Below are positions 1 to 8,202 of a stretch of DNA of 40,195 nt, one piece after another. The DNA is from Proteobacteria bacterium UBA7447. Lineage in GTDB: Bacteria; Pseudomonadota; Gammaproteobacteria; Arenicellales; UBA868. Positions within the stretch are counted from its first letter, which is position 1. Each line of letters opens with the position of its first letter. Made by a program: the position numbers and the translations under genes. The notes beneath the pieces are model-generated. The model was not told where the DNA came from and did not search any database. It was given only the letters and a program-made list of their open reading frames with translations. Location: assembly GCA_002477475.1 (NCBI GenBank), contig DLPX01000050.1, positions 34,419 to 74,613 of the forward strand, given 5' to 3'.

Positions 1-387
1 GAGAAAAAGCGTAAGGCCGAAGCTGAAAGAAAACGCAAAGAGGCCGAAAAAGCAAAAAAAGCTGCCGAGGCTAAAGCTCAAGCTGAGCGTGACGAGAGTG
101 AGGCCGTCTCCGCTTTTGGTGCCGTGGCTTGGGCGATCAAGGAGCAGGTTGAAAAGAATTGGAGCGAGCCCGGAGACTTCTCTGGCCTAAGCGTCGCGTT
201 TCTTGTCAAGGTAGATCGGCAGGGAAATGTACTCTCCGTGAAGATGACTCGAAGCAGCGGCAACGCGCGTTTGGATGAATCCGCAGAAAATGCTATTTTC
301 AAGGCGTCCCCGCTTCCTTTTCCGGGCGAGGCCCGTTTTTACGAGTATCTGAAAGAATTTAATTTTGTCTTCAAACCTGAATCATGA
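1..387 (+). CDS. tolA: TolA, C-terminal part (truncated by window edge)
   Basis: This is the 3' end of an open frame that enters from the left edge. The first ~35 residues are a Lys/Glu/Ala-rich helix (repeats like EKKRKAEAERKRKEAEKAKK), typical of TolA domain II, which spans the periplasm. After that comes a compact domain (AVAWAIKEQVEKNW..., VKVDRQGNVLSVKM, SSGNARLDESAENAI) that matches the TonB/TolA C-terminal fold, which contacts TolB and Pal. TolA links the TolQR proton-driven motor to the outer membrane during cell constriction. The N-terminal membrane anchor is outside the window. tolB follows 7 bp downstream, so the genes are surely co-transcribed. The combination of helix, C-terminal domain and position before tolB makes the assignment strong. 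Confidence 0.9.
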   Translation, partial: EKKRKAEAERKRKEAEKAKKAAEAKAQAERDESEAVSAFGAVAWAIKEQVEKNWSEPGDFSGLSVAFLVKVDRQGNVLSVKMTRSSGNARLDESAENAIFKASPLPFPGEARFYEYLKEFNFVFKPES

Positions 388-394
388 GCCCCAC

Positions 395-1741
395 ATGACC
401 TCAAAGAAAGTGACCTCAATCAAAGGCGTCCAATATGCATTCATGCTCATCGTTGTTGTTGCCATGGCAACGATCCCGCCGGGCACAGCAGCAGGCGCGC
501 TGACGATCGAGATCACCCAAGGTGAAAAGTCGGGGATTCCGATTGCTGCCGTGCCTTTTCGCTGGCACGGCACAGGTAATCCGCCGGAAAATCTGCGCGG
601 CATCGTTGCTGCGGATCTGCATCGTTCCGGGCGATTTGAACTGTTGCCTCCTGCGGACTTTCTGAGTCGACCCAGTGAGGTGTCCGAAGTGCGCTATAAG
701 GACTGGCGTCTCATCAAGGCGGAAGCGCTGGTGGTTGGCCGTATTACGGAAAAAGGCCCCGACAGGTTCGAGGTGAGTTTTCAATTGCTGGACGTTTATC
801 GAGAGCGGGTGAAGGTCGCTTTGCGCTACACCGCAAGCGCTGATCAGTTGAGACAGGTGGCGCACCAGATCAGTGACCGTATTTTTTATGAGATGACTGG
901 GATTAAAGGCGCATTCGATACTCGCATCGCCTACGTCGCGATGAATATCACTGAAGAGAACGATCGGGTCTACCAGTTGATGATTGCAGATTCGGACGGC
1001 CACAACGCTCAGCAGATTCTCAAGACAACCAATTTGCCTGTGTTATCTCCTGCCTGGTCGCCCAATGGCCAATGGCTGGCTTATGTTTCGTTTTCGGATA
1101 ACCGCTCCGGGGCGAACGTATGGCTGCAGGATATCAGCACCGGTAGTCGCCGCCCCGTTGCGCGTTTTGATGGCTCGGCCAGTGCGCCTGCATGGTCTCC
1201 AGACGGCAAATCGCTTGCGTTGACAGTCTCTGCCAAGGGAAACACAGACATCTATGTGCTGGGGGTCTCATCTGGAGAAATGCGCCGACTGACCAAACAC
1301 CCGGCTATCGACACAGAGCCCGCCTGGTCTCCCGATGGACGATATCTGGTCTTTACCTCTGATCGAAACGGCCGTCCTCATATCTACCGGGTAAGCCGAA
1401 ACGGGGGCAAGGCAGAGCGGTTGACCCGGGAGGGCAAGGAAAACGCGGGAGCGTCGTACGATCCGATCGGCAATCGAATCGTCCTGGTAACGAATCGCGG
1501 GCAAGGCGCGGGTTATCAGATTGGTGTATTCTATCCGGAGAGTGGTAGAACCGATGTCCTGACAGACGGTACACTTGATGAGTCGCCGACTTTCTCGCCT
1601 AATGGCGCGATGATTCTTTATGCGACCCGAATGGGAAGCGAAGGAGTGCTCGCAGCAGTCTCAGCGGATGGTCGGGTCAGGCAGGTGCTGAAGGTGACCG
1701 ACGGTGATGTTCGGGAACCCGCCTGGGCCGCAAGCCGCTGA
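395..1741 (+). CDS. tolB: Tol-Pal system protein TolB
   Basis: A 448-residue periplasmic protein close to the usual ~430. I chose the ATG at 395, just after tolA, because it gives a normal signal peptide: basic start MTSKKVTSIK, hydrophobic stretch around residues 15-29, cleavage near residues 33-35. The frame stays open upstream, overlapping the tolA end, but without benefit. The mature start ALTIEITQG and the N-terminal domain (residues ~36-170) are typical of TolB. The C-terminal half is a beta-propeller with visible repeats PAWSPNGQWLAYVSF, PAWSPDGKSLALTV, PAWSPDGRYLVFTSD, ASYDPIGNRIVLVT and PTFSPNGAMILYAT. TolB cycles between TolA and Pal in the periplasm during division. It lies between tolA and pal in the standard order. 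Confidence 0.96.
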   Translation: MTSKKVTSIKGVQYAFMLIVVVAMATIPPGTAAGALTIEITQGEKSGIPIAAVPFRWHGTGNPPENLRGIVAADLHRSGRFELLPPADFLSRPSEVSEVRYKDWRLIKAEALVVGRITEKGPDRFEVSFQLLDVYRERVKVALRYTASADQLRQVAHQISDRIFYEMTGIKGAFDTRIAYVAMNITEENDRVYQLMIADSDGHNAQQILKTTNLPVLSPAWSPNGQWLAYVSFSDNRSGANVWLQDISTGSRRPVARFDGSASAPAWSPDGKSLALTVSAKGNTDIYVLGVSSGEMRRLTKHPAIDTEPAWSPDGRYLVFTSDRNGRPHIYRVSRNGGKAERLTREGKENAGASYDPIGNRIVLVTNRGQGAGYQIGVFYPESGRTDVLTDGTLDESPTFSPNGAMILYATRMGSEGVLAAVSADGRVRQVLKVTDGDVREPAWAASR

Positions 1742-1921
1742 CGGAGCGGTAAACCGGCAGGTCGGATGGGAGGAACGGACAAAGTGGGAGAAGAAGCTGC
1801 GTTAATTTGTAATTGGTTAAAAGCCGAAAGAAGGAAAGACTAGGGGTTTAAAGAAGCAACTAATGAAGGAGTGCGAGAAAGCCGAGCAAAGCTTTTCTGG
1901 CCCGAATACAGGAGACTGAAG

Positions 1922-2476
1922 ATGCAAAGAATCTGGACGATTTTAATGGTACTCTTTCTCGGCGTAACGCTTGCCGGCTGTGCCGCTTCGAAGAAAAAAG
2001 GCGGGACGGTAGAGGTGGAAGATGCCACGATCGGCGGCACCGGAGCGGAAGTCATCACTGACGCGTCTGCTTCTGCAGTGGATTCTGATGACGCAACTGC
2101 AGGCGAGATCATCACGATCGACCAGGACGATGCAGATATGGACGATCCGCTGGGACGGCGGGTTGTGTATTTTGATTTCGACAGCTCTAACTTGACACCG
2201 GAAGCGCAGCGCGTGGTCGAGGCGCACGCGCAATATCTTTTCAATAACCCGGGCATGGCTGTCGTCCTCGAGGGACACGCTGACGAGCGGGGCACGCGTG
2301 AATACAACCTTGCTTTGGGTGAGCGCCGTGCAAATTCGGTAAGTGAGATCTTCCAGGCGATGGGTGTTGCGCCGGATGCCATCCGGACCATTTCGTACGG
2401 TGAAGAGCGTCCGATTTCGATGGGTCAGGACGAGAGCGCCTGGTCTCTTAACCGCCGCGTCGAGATTCTCTACTAG
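1922..2476 (+). CDS. pal: Peptidoglycan-associated lipoprotein Pal
   Basis: A 184-residue outer-membrane lipoprotein. The ATG at 1922 is preceded by AGGAGA at 1910-1915. The signal peptide ends in the lipobox LAGC, so Cys20 would be lipidated; the following AASKK lacks an Asp at +2, consistent with export to the outer membrane. An acidic Thr/Ala/Asp-rich linker (residues ~26-78) leads to an OmpA-like domain (~82-184) with YFDFDSSNLTPEA and the peptidoglycan-binding segment GHADERGTREYN...LGERRA, in which Asp121 and Arg136 are the likely diaminopimelate contacts. Pal tethers the outer membrane to peptidoglycan and is recycled by TolB. It sits 180 bp after tolB; that spacer has no evident gene and could hold its own promoter. 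The acidic linker is longer than in E. coli Pal. Confidence 0.96.
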   Translation: MQRIWTILMVLFLGVTLAGCAASKKKGGTVEVEDATIGGTGAEVITDASASAVDSDDATAGEIITIDQDDADMDDPLGRRVVYFDFDSSNLTPEAQRVVEAHAQYLFNNPGMAVVLEGHADERGTREYNLALGERRANSVSEIFQAMGVAPDAIRTISYGEERPISMGQDESAWSLNRRVEILY

Positions 2477-2570
2477 TCTATCCATTTCGCTTTTCTGAGC
2501 GCGTCTCGCGGCTAAGTCAGATCGACTGGTCGTGAGATGTGGTCACTTGTTCTCCTGGCGCGGGTCAGCA

Positions 2571-3182
2571 GTGGTTCAGATCAGGACCCTCGGCTTACTT
2601 CTCCTCTCGCTGTCTGGCTTTGTCTACGCCCAGGAATTAAATCGCCAAAACAGGGATTTAGACCTTTCATCCCGACCAGCCTCGGCAGAGGAATCAGTTG
2701 AGGTCGGGACTGGCTCGGGTAGCACACATCCGGTTACGTCGGTATCTGTTTTGCCGCCGCAAAATCGGGAGGCACCACGGTCGAACTCAATCGAACCTGA
2801 AGAGCAGCAAGTCTATGACGCTGCGCTGGATGCATTCCGGATGGCGCGTTATCTCGATGCCGCTCAGGGATTCGTGACCTTCCTTCGGAAGTACCCGCAA
2901 AGTCTGCTCGCCGATCAGGGGTGGTATTGGTTGGGTGAATCACGCTACCTGGAGCGCGGATTCGATGACGCCGTGACTGTGATGACCACCTTGCTTGATT
3001 ACTTTCCCAACAGCACGTTTGGCGAAGCCGCGCGGCTGAGGTTGGGTGAGAGCTATTTCGAGCTTCGGCAATATCAAGCGGCGCGAGATGCGCTCGAGGA
3101 TTTGTTGGAGTTATCTCCGGACAAGGAGATCTTGGATCTGGCGAAGGCGATTCTTGAGGATCTCGCCACGCAGGGTTATTGA
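2571..3182 (+). CDS. cpoB: Cell division coordinator CpoB (YbgF-like TPR protein), short form
   Basis: A periplasmic protein of 203 residues from the GTG at 2571, or 216 from an in-frame GTG at 2532. The later start gives a clean signal peptide (MVQIRTLGLLLLSLSGFVYA, cleaved before QE). The C-terminal half (residues ~80-203) is a set of TPR/YbgF repeats: YDAALDAFRMARYLDAAQGF, DQGWYWLGESRYLERGFDDA and ARLRLGESYFELRQYQAARD. In E. coli, CpoB binds TolA and couples outer-membrane constriction to PBP1B. Between signal peptide and TPRs I see only ~58 residues rich in Ser, Pro, Asn and Glu, without the heptad pattern of the N-terminal trimerising coiled coil found in E. coli CpoB. It closes the tol-pal run and ends 6 bp from the convergent dciA stop. 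Confidence 0.88.
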   Translation: MVQIRTLGLLLLSLSGFVYAQELNRQNRDLDLSSRPASAEESVEVGTGSGSTHPVTSVSVLPPQNREAPRSNSIEPEEQQVYDAALDAFRMARYLDAAQGFVTFLRKYPQSLLADQGWYWLGESRYLERGFDDAVTVMTTLLDYFPNSTFGEAARLRLGESYFELRQYQAARDALEDLLELSPDKEILDLAKAILEDLATQGY

Positions 3183-3188
3183 TCTTGA

Positions 3189-3644
3189 TCAGTCCGATTT
3201 GGGGCGTCCATGTCGACTGAGACGCTTGATTGCCTGAGCAAGATCCTGGGACCTGAGTCCTTCAGCGGTCTGAGCGAGCAACCCGGCTGTTTTTGAATCC
3301 AGACTCGTTCGAGAGTTTTCGTCGTCAGAGGTTGCTGGGCTTGGCGCAGCATAGCGCGGACGGACTTTGATCTTCAGTGCGCGGACTTCAATATTCCCCC
3401 GATGCAGGGCGTCGAGTATTTCCGCCTGACGCTGCCTAACCGCGTCACCCCATACTGGGGAATCGGCAGTGACTTGCCACTCTCCCCGGTCGGCCCTGAT
3501 TACGGTGTGATCGGAGATTTCCTTGCCCGCTGCGGCTCGCCACGCTATCTGCTCGGTCTTCGTCATGCGCACATCTTTGGCCTGCTGCAGTTCGGGCACG
3601 TTGGCAAGCAGACTGCCCATGCGAGTGAAAGAATTGTCGGCCAT
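3189..3644 (-). CDS. dciA: DUF721/DciA family protein, probable replicative helicase operator
   Basis: A 151-residue protein on the minus strand. I took the ATG at 3644 (MADNSFTRMGSLL); the frame is open further upstream, but that would run through the secA leader. The central part, IAWRAAAGKEISDHT...GEWQVTADSPVWGDAVRQRQ, followed by EILDALH and a basic tail (RALKIKVRP), has the DUF721 pattern of a conserved Trp inside a 'V..DSPVW...L' segment. DciA is the ancestral bacterial factor that helps load DnaB helicase where DnaC/DnaI is absent; in Pseudomonas it also lies beside secA in opposite orientation. It is divergent from secA across a 121-bp gap. Family assignment is fairly firm. The helicase-loading role is inferred from the family. 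Confidence 0.82.
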   Translation of the reverse strand: MADNSFTRMGSLLANVPELQQAKDVRMTKTEQIAWRAAAGKEISDHTVIRADRGEWQVTADSPVWGDAVRQRQAEILDALHRGNIEVRALKIKVRPRYAAPSPATSDDENSRTSLDSKTAGLLAQTAEGLRSQDLAQAIKRLSRHGRPKSD

Positions 3645-3680
3645 GATAAAATTTAACTGTTCAGTCGCGAATTTTTCAGT

Positions 3681-3710
3681 ATGAGACCGGGTGCTGGTGC
3701 GTGGTCTCAT
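3681..3710 (+). repeat. Inverted repeat in the secA leader
   Basis: ATGAGACC (3681-3688) is exactly complementary to GGTCTCAT (3703-3710), with 14 nt between. It lies 55 bp before the secA start inside the dciA/secA divergent gap. It could form an RNA hairpin in the secA leader or be a protein-binding site. No T-run follows, so it is not a simple terminator. Confidence 0.55.
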
Positions 3711-3765
3711 CTGCGGGCTTGTTCGGCTCGCGCGGTCATTTAACCACTTTCTAAAGATCAATTCG

Positions 3766-6537
3766 ATGTTCAGCAAAGTTGCAACGAAAATTTTTGGCAG
3801 CCGAAATCAGCGCCTTTTGCGCAAATTGAGCACGCTTGCTGACAAGATCAACGTCTTGGAGCCGTCGCTTGAAGGTCTCTCAGACACTGAGCTCAAGGCA
3901 AAAACGGACGAATTCCGCCAGCGCGCTGGAGCGGGTGAAGGACCGCAGGAGCTTCTGGTCGAGGCGTTTGCGGTCGTCAGGGAGGTTTCCCGACGGACAC
4001 TGAAGATGCGCCACTTTGATGTCCAGCTCATCGGAGGCATGGTTCTCAACGACGGCAAGATTGCGGAGATGCGTACAGGAGAGGGAAAGACCCTGATGGC
4101 CACCCTGCCGGCATACCTCAATGCGGTTTGCGGCAATACCGTGCATGTGGTCACGGTAAATGATTATCTTGCCCAGCGTGACGCAGACTGGATGGGACAG
4201 ATCTATGGCTATCTTGGCCTTTCGGTGGGAGTGGTGTTGTCGGGTCAGGACAGCGCGGCGAAACGCGCGGCCTACGCCTGCGATATTGTGTATGGCACCA
4301 ACAACGAGTTTGGATTCGATTACCTGCGTGACAACATGGCCTTCAGCGCCGAAGACCGTGTTCAGCGTTCGCTTGATTTTGCGATCGTCGACGAGGTGGA
4401 TTCCATCCTGATTGACGAGGCGCGTACGCCGCTGATTATCTCAGGGCCTGCAGAAGACAGCAGCGATCTTTACACCCGGATTGACAAGATCATTCCGGCG
4501 CTTGAGCGCCAGGCTCCTGTCGAGGAATCGGCGGAAGGTCTGGAGGAAGAAGAAGGGCCGGGTGACTTCAGCGTCGATGAGAAGACCCGTCAGGTATCGT
4601 TGACCGAAGCCGGACACGAAAATGCTGAGCGCCTGCTTTCTGAAGCTGGTCTGCTGGATGAAGACTCAAGCCTTTACGATGTTGGCAACATCAGCCTGAT
4701 GCATCACCTTTATGCGGGCCTGCGCGCGCACTCTCTCTTTCAGCGCGACGTAGATTACATTGTGAGAGATGGACAGATCGTCATCATTGATGAATTTTCC
4801 GGAAGAATGATGCCTGGAAGAAGATGGTCGGAAGGGCTGCATCAGGCCGTCGAGGCCAAAGAGGGTGTCGCCATTCAGCAGGAGAACCAGACGCTCGCCT
4901 CGATCACCTTCCAGAATCTGTTCAGACTCTATGATCGGCTCTCTGGCATGACCGGTACTGCTGATACTGAGTCGGTTGAGTTTCAGCAGATTTATGGACT
5001 CGAAGTGCTGGTGATTCCAACGAACCAGCCCATGATCAGGGAAGACCTGCCGGATCTGGTCTACCGAACGCAGAAAGAAAAGTTCGATGCCATTATCGAA
5101 GATATCAAAGCCTGTCAGTCCAGAAATCAGCCCGTTTTGGTCGGTACCGCTTCCATTGAGACCTCAGAATACCTTGCGGGACTGCTTAACAAAGAAAAAA
5201 TCAGCCACGAAGTGCTGAACGCAAAACAGCATGAGCGCGAGGCGCAGATTATCGCGCAGGCCGGCAAACTGGCCGCAGTCACGATTGCCACCAACATGGC
5301 GGGACGCGGAACTGACATCGTGTTGGGCGGCAACGTCGTCATGGATCTCGAGGCGCTGGGTGAGGGCGACGCACAGCGCAAAAGTGAGATCCAGGCGCAG
5401 TGGCAGACCCGCCATGACCAGGTGGTCCAGGCGGGTGGGCTGTATGTGTTGGGAACAGAGCGGAATGAATCCCGCCGGGTCGATAATCAGCTACGCGGCC
5501 GCTGCGGGCGACAGGGAGATCCCGGCGGGAGCCGGTTTTATCTGTCTCTTGAGGACAATCTGCTGCGCATCTTTGGCTCAAACCGCGTTTCTGGGCTGAT
5601 GGAAAAACTCGGGATGGAAGAGGGCGAGGCGATTGAGCATTCGTGGGTGACACGCGCGATCGAGAACTCCCAGAAAAAAGTTGAAGGACGCAATTTCGAT
5701 ATCCGTAAGCAACTCCTGGAATATGACGACGTCGCGAACGAGCAGCGCAAGGTGGTCTACGACCAGCGAAATACTTTGATGGCAACAGACAACATTTCTG
5801 AGACGGTCACTGCTGCCCGGGAAGAGGTGATTGCCGAGATTATTGACCGGTCGATTCCGCCCGAGAGCCTTGAGGAGCAATGGGATGTGCCAGCGCTGCA
5901 GCAGGACCTTCAGACCCATTTTGGAATTCCTCTGCCGGTAGAAGATTGGCTGAAAGCTGATGACAATCTTCACGAGGAGACTCTCCGCAACAAGATCTCG
6001 GAGGAGGTCTCCAGGGTCTACGAGGAGAAGGCAGCGTCCGTCGGCGAGCCGGTAATGCGTCATCTGGAAAAAGCCGTGATGCTAAAAACGCTGGACGAAC
6101 AATGGAAAGAGCATCTTGCCCAGATGGATTATCTGCGCCAGGGAATCGGACTGCGGGGCTATGCTCAGAAAAATCCCAAGCAGGAGTACAAACGCGAAGC
6201 ATTCGAGATGTTTTCAGCCATGCTGAACCAGGTGAAAAATGATGTCGTGGGCATACTTGCGAAGGTTCAGGTTCAGACCGAAGCTGAGGTGACAGATCTT
6301 GAGGCTCGTCAGCGTCAGGTCGGTGAGCAAAACCGTGAATACCTGCACCCCGACTCACCGACAGACGGACCGTCCGAAGCGCCCGTCGGGCCGGGTCAGG
6401 GAGTGGATACCGGTTCAGCTCGCCCGGCCGCTGATACATCTCAGCCTTTCGTCCGTGCCGGCGCGAAAGTAGGGCGCAACGAGCCTTGCCCTTGTGGTTC
6501 GGGGAAGAAATTCAAACAGTGCCACGGTAAGCTGTGA
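3766..6537 (+). CDS. secA: Protein translocase ATPase SecA
   Basis: A 923-residue ATPase that drives Sec-dependent export at SecYEG. The ATG at 3766 gives the normal N-terminus MFSKVATKIFGSRN; the frame is open to 3691 but that extension does not look like SecA. Visible motifs in order: Walker A RTGEGKT (~103-109), DEVDSILIDEARTPL (DEAD-type Walker B and the following conserved segment), the insert that forms the preprotein cross-linking domain, GTASIETSEYLAGLL and TNMAGRGTDIVLGG of the second nucleotide-binding domain, and RRVDNQLRGRCGRQGDPG. The C-terminus ends in CPCGSGKKFKQCHGKL, the zinc finger that binds SecB and phospholipid. No secM-like gene precedes it. argJ starts 19 bp downstream, so read-through is likely. 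Confidence 0.98.
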   Translation: MFSKVATKIFGSRNQRLLRKLSTLADKINVLEPSLEGLSDTELKAKTDEFRQRAGAGEGPQELLVEAFAVVREVSRRTLKMRHFDVQLIGGMVLNDGKIAEMRTGEGKTLMATLPAYLNAVCGNTVHVVTVNDYLAQRDADWMGQIYGYLGLSVGVVLSGQDSAAKRAAYACDIVYGTNNEFGFDYLRDNMAFSAEDRVQRSLDFAIVDEVDSILIDEARTPLIISGPAEDSSDLYTRIDKIIPALERQAPVEESAEGLEEEEGPGDFSVDEKTRQVSLTEAGHENAERLLSEAGLLDEDSSLYDVGNISLMHHLYAGLRAHSLFQRDVDYIVRDGQIVIIDEFSGRMMPGRRWSEGLHQAVEAKEGVAIQQENQTLASITFQNLFRLYDRLSGMTGTADTESVEFQQIYGLEVLVIPTNQPMIREDLPDLVYRTQKEKFDAIIEDIKACQSRNQPVLVGTASIETSEYLAGLLNKEKISHEVLNAKQHEREAQIIAQAGKLAAVTIATNMAGRGTDIVLGGNVVMDLEALGEGDAQRKSEIQAQWQTRHDQVVQAGGLYVLGTERNESRRVDNQLRGRCGRQGDPGGSRFYLSLEDNLLRIFGSNRVSGLMEKLGMEEGEAIEHSWVTRAIENSQKKVEGRNFDIRKQLLEYDDVANEQRKVVYDQRNTLMATDNISETVTAAREEVIAEIIDRSIPPESLEEQWDVPALQQDLQTHFGIPLPVEDWLKADDNLHEETLRNKISEEVSRVYEEKAASVGEPVMRHLEKAVMLKTLDEQWKEHLAQMDYLRQGIGLRGYAQKNPKQEYKREAFEMFSAMLNQVKNDVVGILAKVQVQTEAEVTDLEARQRQVGEQNREYLHPDSPTDGPSEAPVGPGQGVDTGSARPAADTSQPFVRAGAKVGRNEPCPCGSGKKFKQCHGKL

Positions 6538-6556
6538 CGCAGACTGGAACGCCACT

Positions 6557-7792
6557 ATGGCATCTTTAAAGCGATCTGCGCTCGCACCCAAGACGTTCCC
6601 AAAAGTATCCGCAATCGCAGGGGTGGCCCTGAAGACGGCTCGAGCAGGGATCAAGTCCCCGGGGCGGGATGACCTGCTGCTGGTGACCCTGGATCGCGCG
6701 ACCACGGTGGCAGGCGTATTCACGCGTTCGGCGACGGCTTCTGCGCCGGTACAGTGGAGCCGAAAGGTGGCAGCGTCGGGCAAGGCGCGAGCCATTCTCA
6801 TCAACAGTGGGAATGCGAATACCTTTACCGGTGCTCAAGGGGTTACGGATGTCAGGTCCACCGCCGGCATGGCGTCGCGCGCCGCAGGTTGTCGCCCAAG
6901 TGATGTATTGATTGCATCCACTGGCGTGATTGGAGAGCCACTGCCCGTAAACCGGATTCAAAACGCCCTATCGCGGATGTCGTCTAGTCGTCGCACCGCC
7001 TCCTGGCTTGACGCTGCCAGAGCGATTGGAACGACCGATACCTATCCTAAGGGCGCGACGCGACGGACCTTTATTGGTGATACCGAAGTCAGTCTGTGCG
7101 GTATTGCCAAAGGGTCAGGCATGATTGCACCCGATATGGCGACGATGCTAGCCTTCATCTTTACTGATGCCAAACTGCCAGCACCGGTGTTGCGGGCCTT
7201 GCTCAAAGAGGGAATTCGCACTTCTTTTAACTGCATTACCGTCGACAGTGATACCTCAACTAGCGACACCGTGCTCCTGGCGGCAACGGGACAGGCAGCA
7301 AACCGCAGCCCCCAGTCCGTATCGACGCCTCAGCTCAAGGCATTTCGTGTTGCGATTAAGGAACTGCTTACGGACCTGGCGATCCAGGTGGTGCGCGATG
7401 GCGAGGGCGCAAGCAAATTCATAACAGTCGATGTGAATGGTGCGGCGTCCAGTGCAGAGGCACGAAAAGCTGCCCTGGCGATCGCAAATTCTCCACTGGT
7501 CAAAACTGCTATTGCGGGAGAGGACGCCAATTGGGGCCGGATCATCATGGCCGTAGGAAAATCTGGTGCGAGACTGTTTCAGCACCGTCTCGCGATATCG
7601 ATTGGAGGGATTACCATCACCGATAGGGGTGAGCGGGTTCCATCCTATGATGAGGATGAGGTGACGACACACCTCAAAGGTACCGATATCTCGATCGTGG
7701 TCGATCTGGGTGTGGGTCGCAGTCGGTCGCGGGTCTGGACCTGTGACCTGACGCACGACTACATCCGCATCAATGCCGATTACCGAACCTGA
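6557..7792 (+). CDS. argJ: Bifunctional ornithine acetyltransferase / N-acetylglutamate synthase ArgJ
   Basis: A 411-residue enzyme (family usual ~405) of arginine synthesis. It moves the acetyl group from N-acetylornithine to glutamate and may also make N-acetylglutamate from acetyl-CoA. The ATG at 6557 gives MASLKRSALAPKTFPKVSAI; the longer frame from 6494 overlaps secA. The key segment KGSGMIAPDMATML is present, with Thr196 as the expected self-cleavage nucleophile that splits the precursor into alpha and beta chains (cut between Ala195 and Thr196). GEGASKFI, AGEDANWGRI and the C-terminal HDYIRINADYRT are also typical. The next gene, mutT, overlaps the end by 20 bp, which suggests translational coupling. 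Confidence 0.96.
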   Translation: MASLKRSALAPKTFPKVSAIAGVALKTARAGIKSPGRDDLLLVTLDRATTVAGVFTRSATASAPVQWSRKVAASGKARAILINSGNANTFTGAQGVTDVRSTAGMASRAAGCRPSDVLIASTGVIGEPLPVNRIQNALSRMSSSRRTASWLDAARAIGTTDTYPKGATRRTFIGDTEVSLCGIAKGSGMIAPDMATMLAFIFTDAKLPAPVLRALLKEGIRTSFNCITVDSDTSTSDTVLLAATGQAANRSPQSVSTPQLKAFRVAIKELLTDLAIQVVRDGEGASKFITVDVNGAASSAEARKAALAIANSPLVKTAIAGEDANWGRIIMAVGKSGARLFQHRLAISIGGITITDRGERVPSYDEDEVTTHLKGTDISIVVDLGVGRSRSRVWTCDLTHDYIRINADYRT

Positions 7793-8198
7793 AGCTGCAC
7801 AGAAGGTCGCCGTGGGGGTCGTCGCAGATTCCCAGGGGCGTTTACTTATCGGCGAGCGCCCACAGGGTAAGGCGTATGCCGGTCAGTGGGAATTCCCCGG
7901 CGGCAAAGTGGAGCCTGGGGAGACGTTGTTTGAGGCGCTTGTGCGCGAGTTTCGCGAGGAGCTTAATTTGCAGGTCGAGGCAGCGCATGGACTTTTCTCC
8001 TGCGTACATGTCTATCCTGATCGGGAGGTCGAGCTGCACTTCTGGCAGGTAACCGATTATCGGGGTGAGCCCCGGGGCGTTGAGGGGCAAAACCTCCGAT
8101 GGGTGCACTCGGATGATCTTGCCTCGGTGAACTTTCTTGAGGGCAATCGCGCACTGCTGGAAAAAATCTGCGCGCTGGTGTGGTCGGGTCCTGTGTAA
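7773..8198 (+). CDS. mutT: 8-oxo-dGTP diphosphatase MutT (Nudix)
   Basis: A 141-residue Nudix hydrolase that would clean 8-oxo-dGTP from the nucleotide pool. The Nudix box is at residues ~43-66 (GGKVEPGETLFEALVREF then REELNL). The catalytic REFREEL core is complete, but the usual Gly two residues after the EE pair is Asn65. QWEFPGG before the box and the FSCVHVYPDREVELHFW strand after it match MutT. The secA-argJ-mutT order is seen in related bacteria, which supports MutT over other Nudix types. The start overlaps the end of argJ by 20 bp. Its stop is only 4 bp from the end of a second, convergent Nudix gene of a different subfamily. Confidence 0.9.
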   Translation: MPITEPEAAQKVAVGVVADSQGRLLIGERPQGKAYAGQWEFPGGKVEPGETLFEALVREFREELNLQVEAAHGLFSCVHVYPDREVELHFWQVTDYRGEPRGVEGQNLRWVHSDDLASVNFLEGNRALLEKICALVWSGPV

Positions 8199-8202
8199 AG
8201 CA

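Noticed and set aside
416..1003. 195-residue minus-strand frame inside tolB
   Set aside because: Fully covered by the tolB gene; no ribosome site or domain.
3691..3765. 25-codon in-frame N-terminal extension of secA from a GTG
   Set aside because: The extension does not resemble SecA, while the ATG at 3766 gives the normal start MFSKVATK. It also falls on the inverted repeat in the leader.
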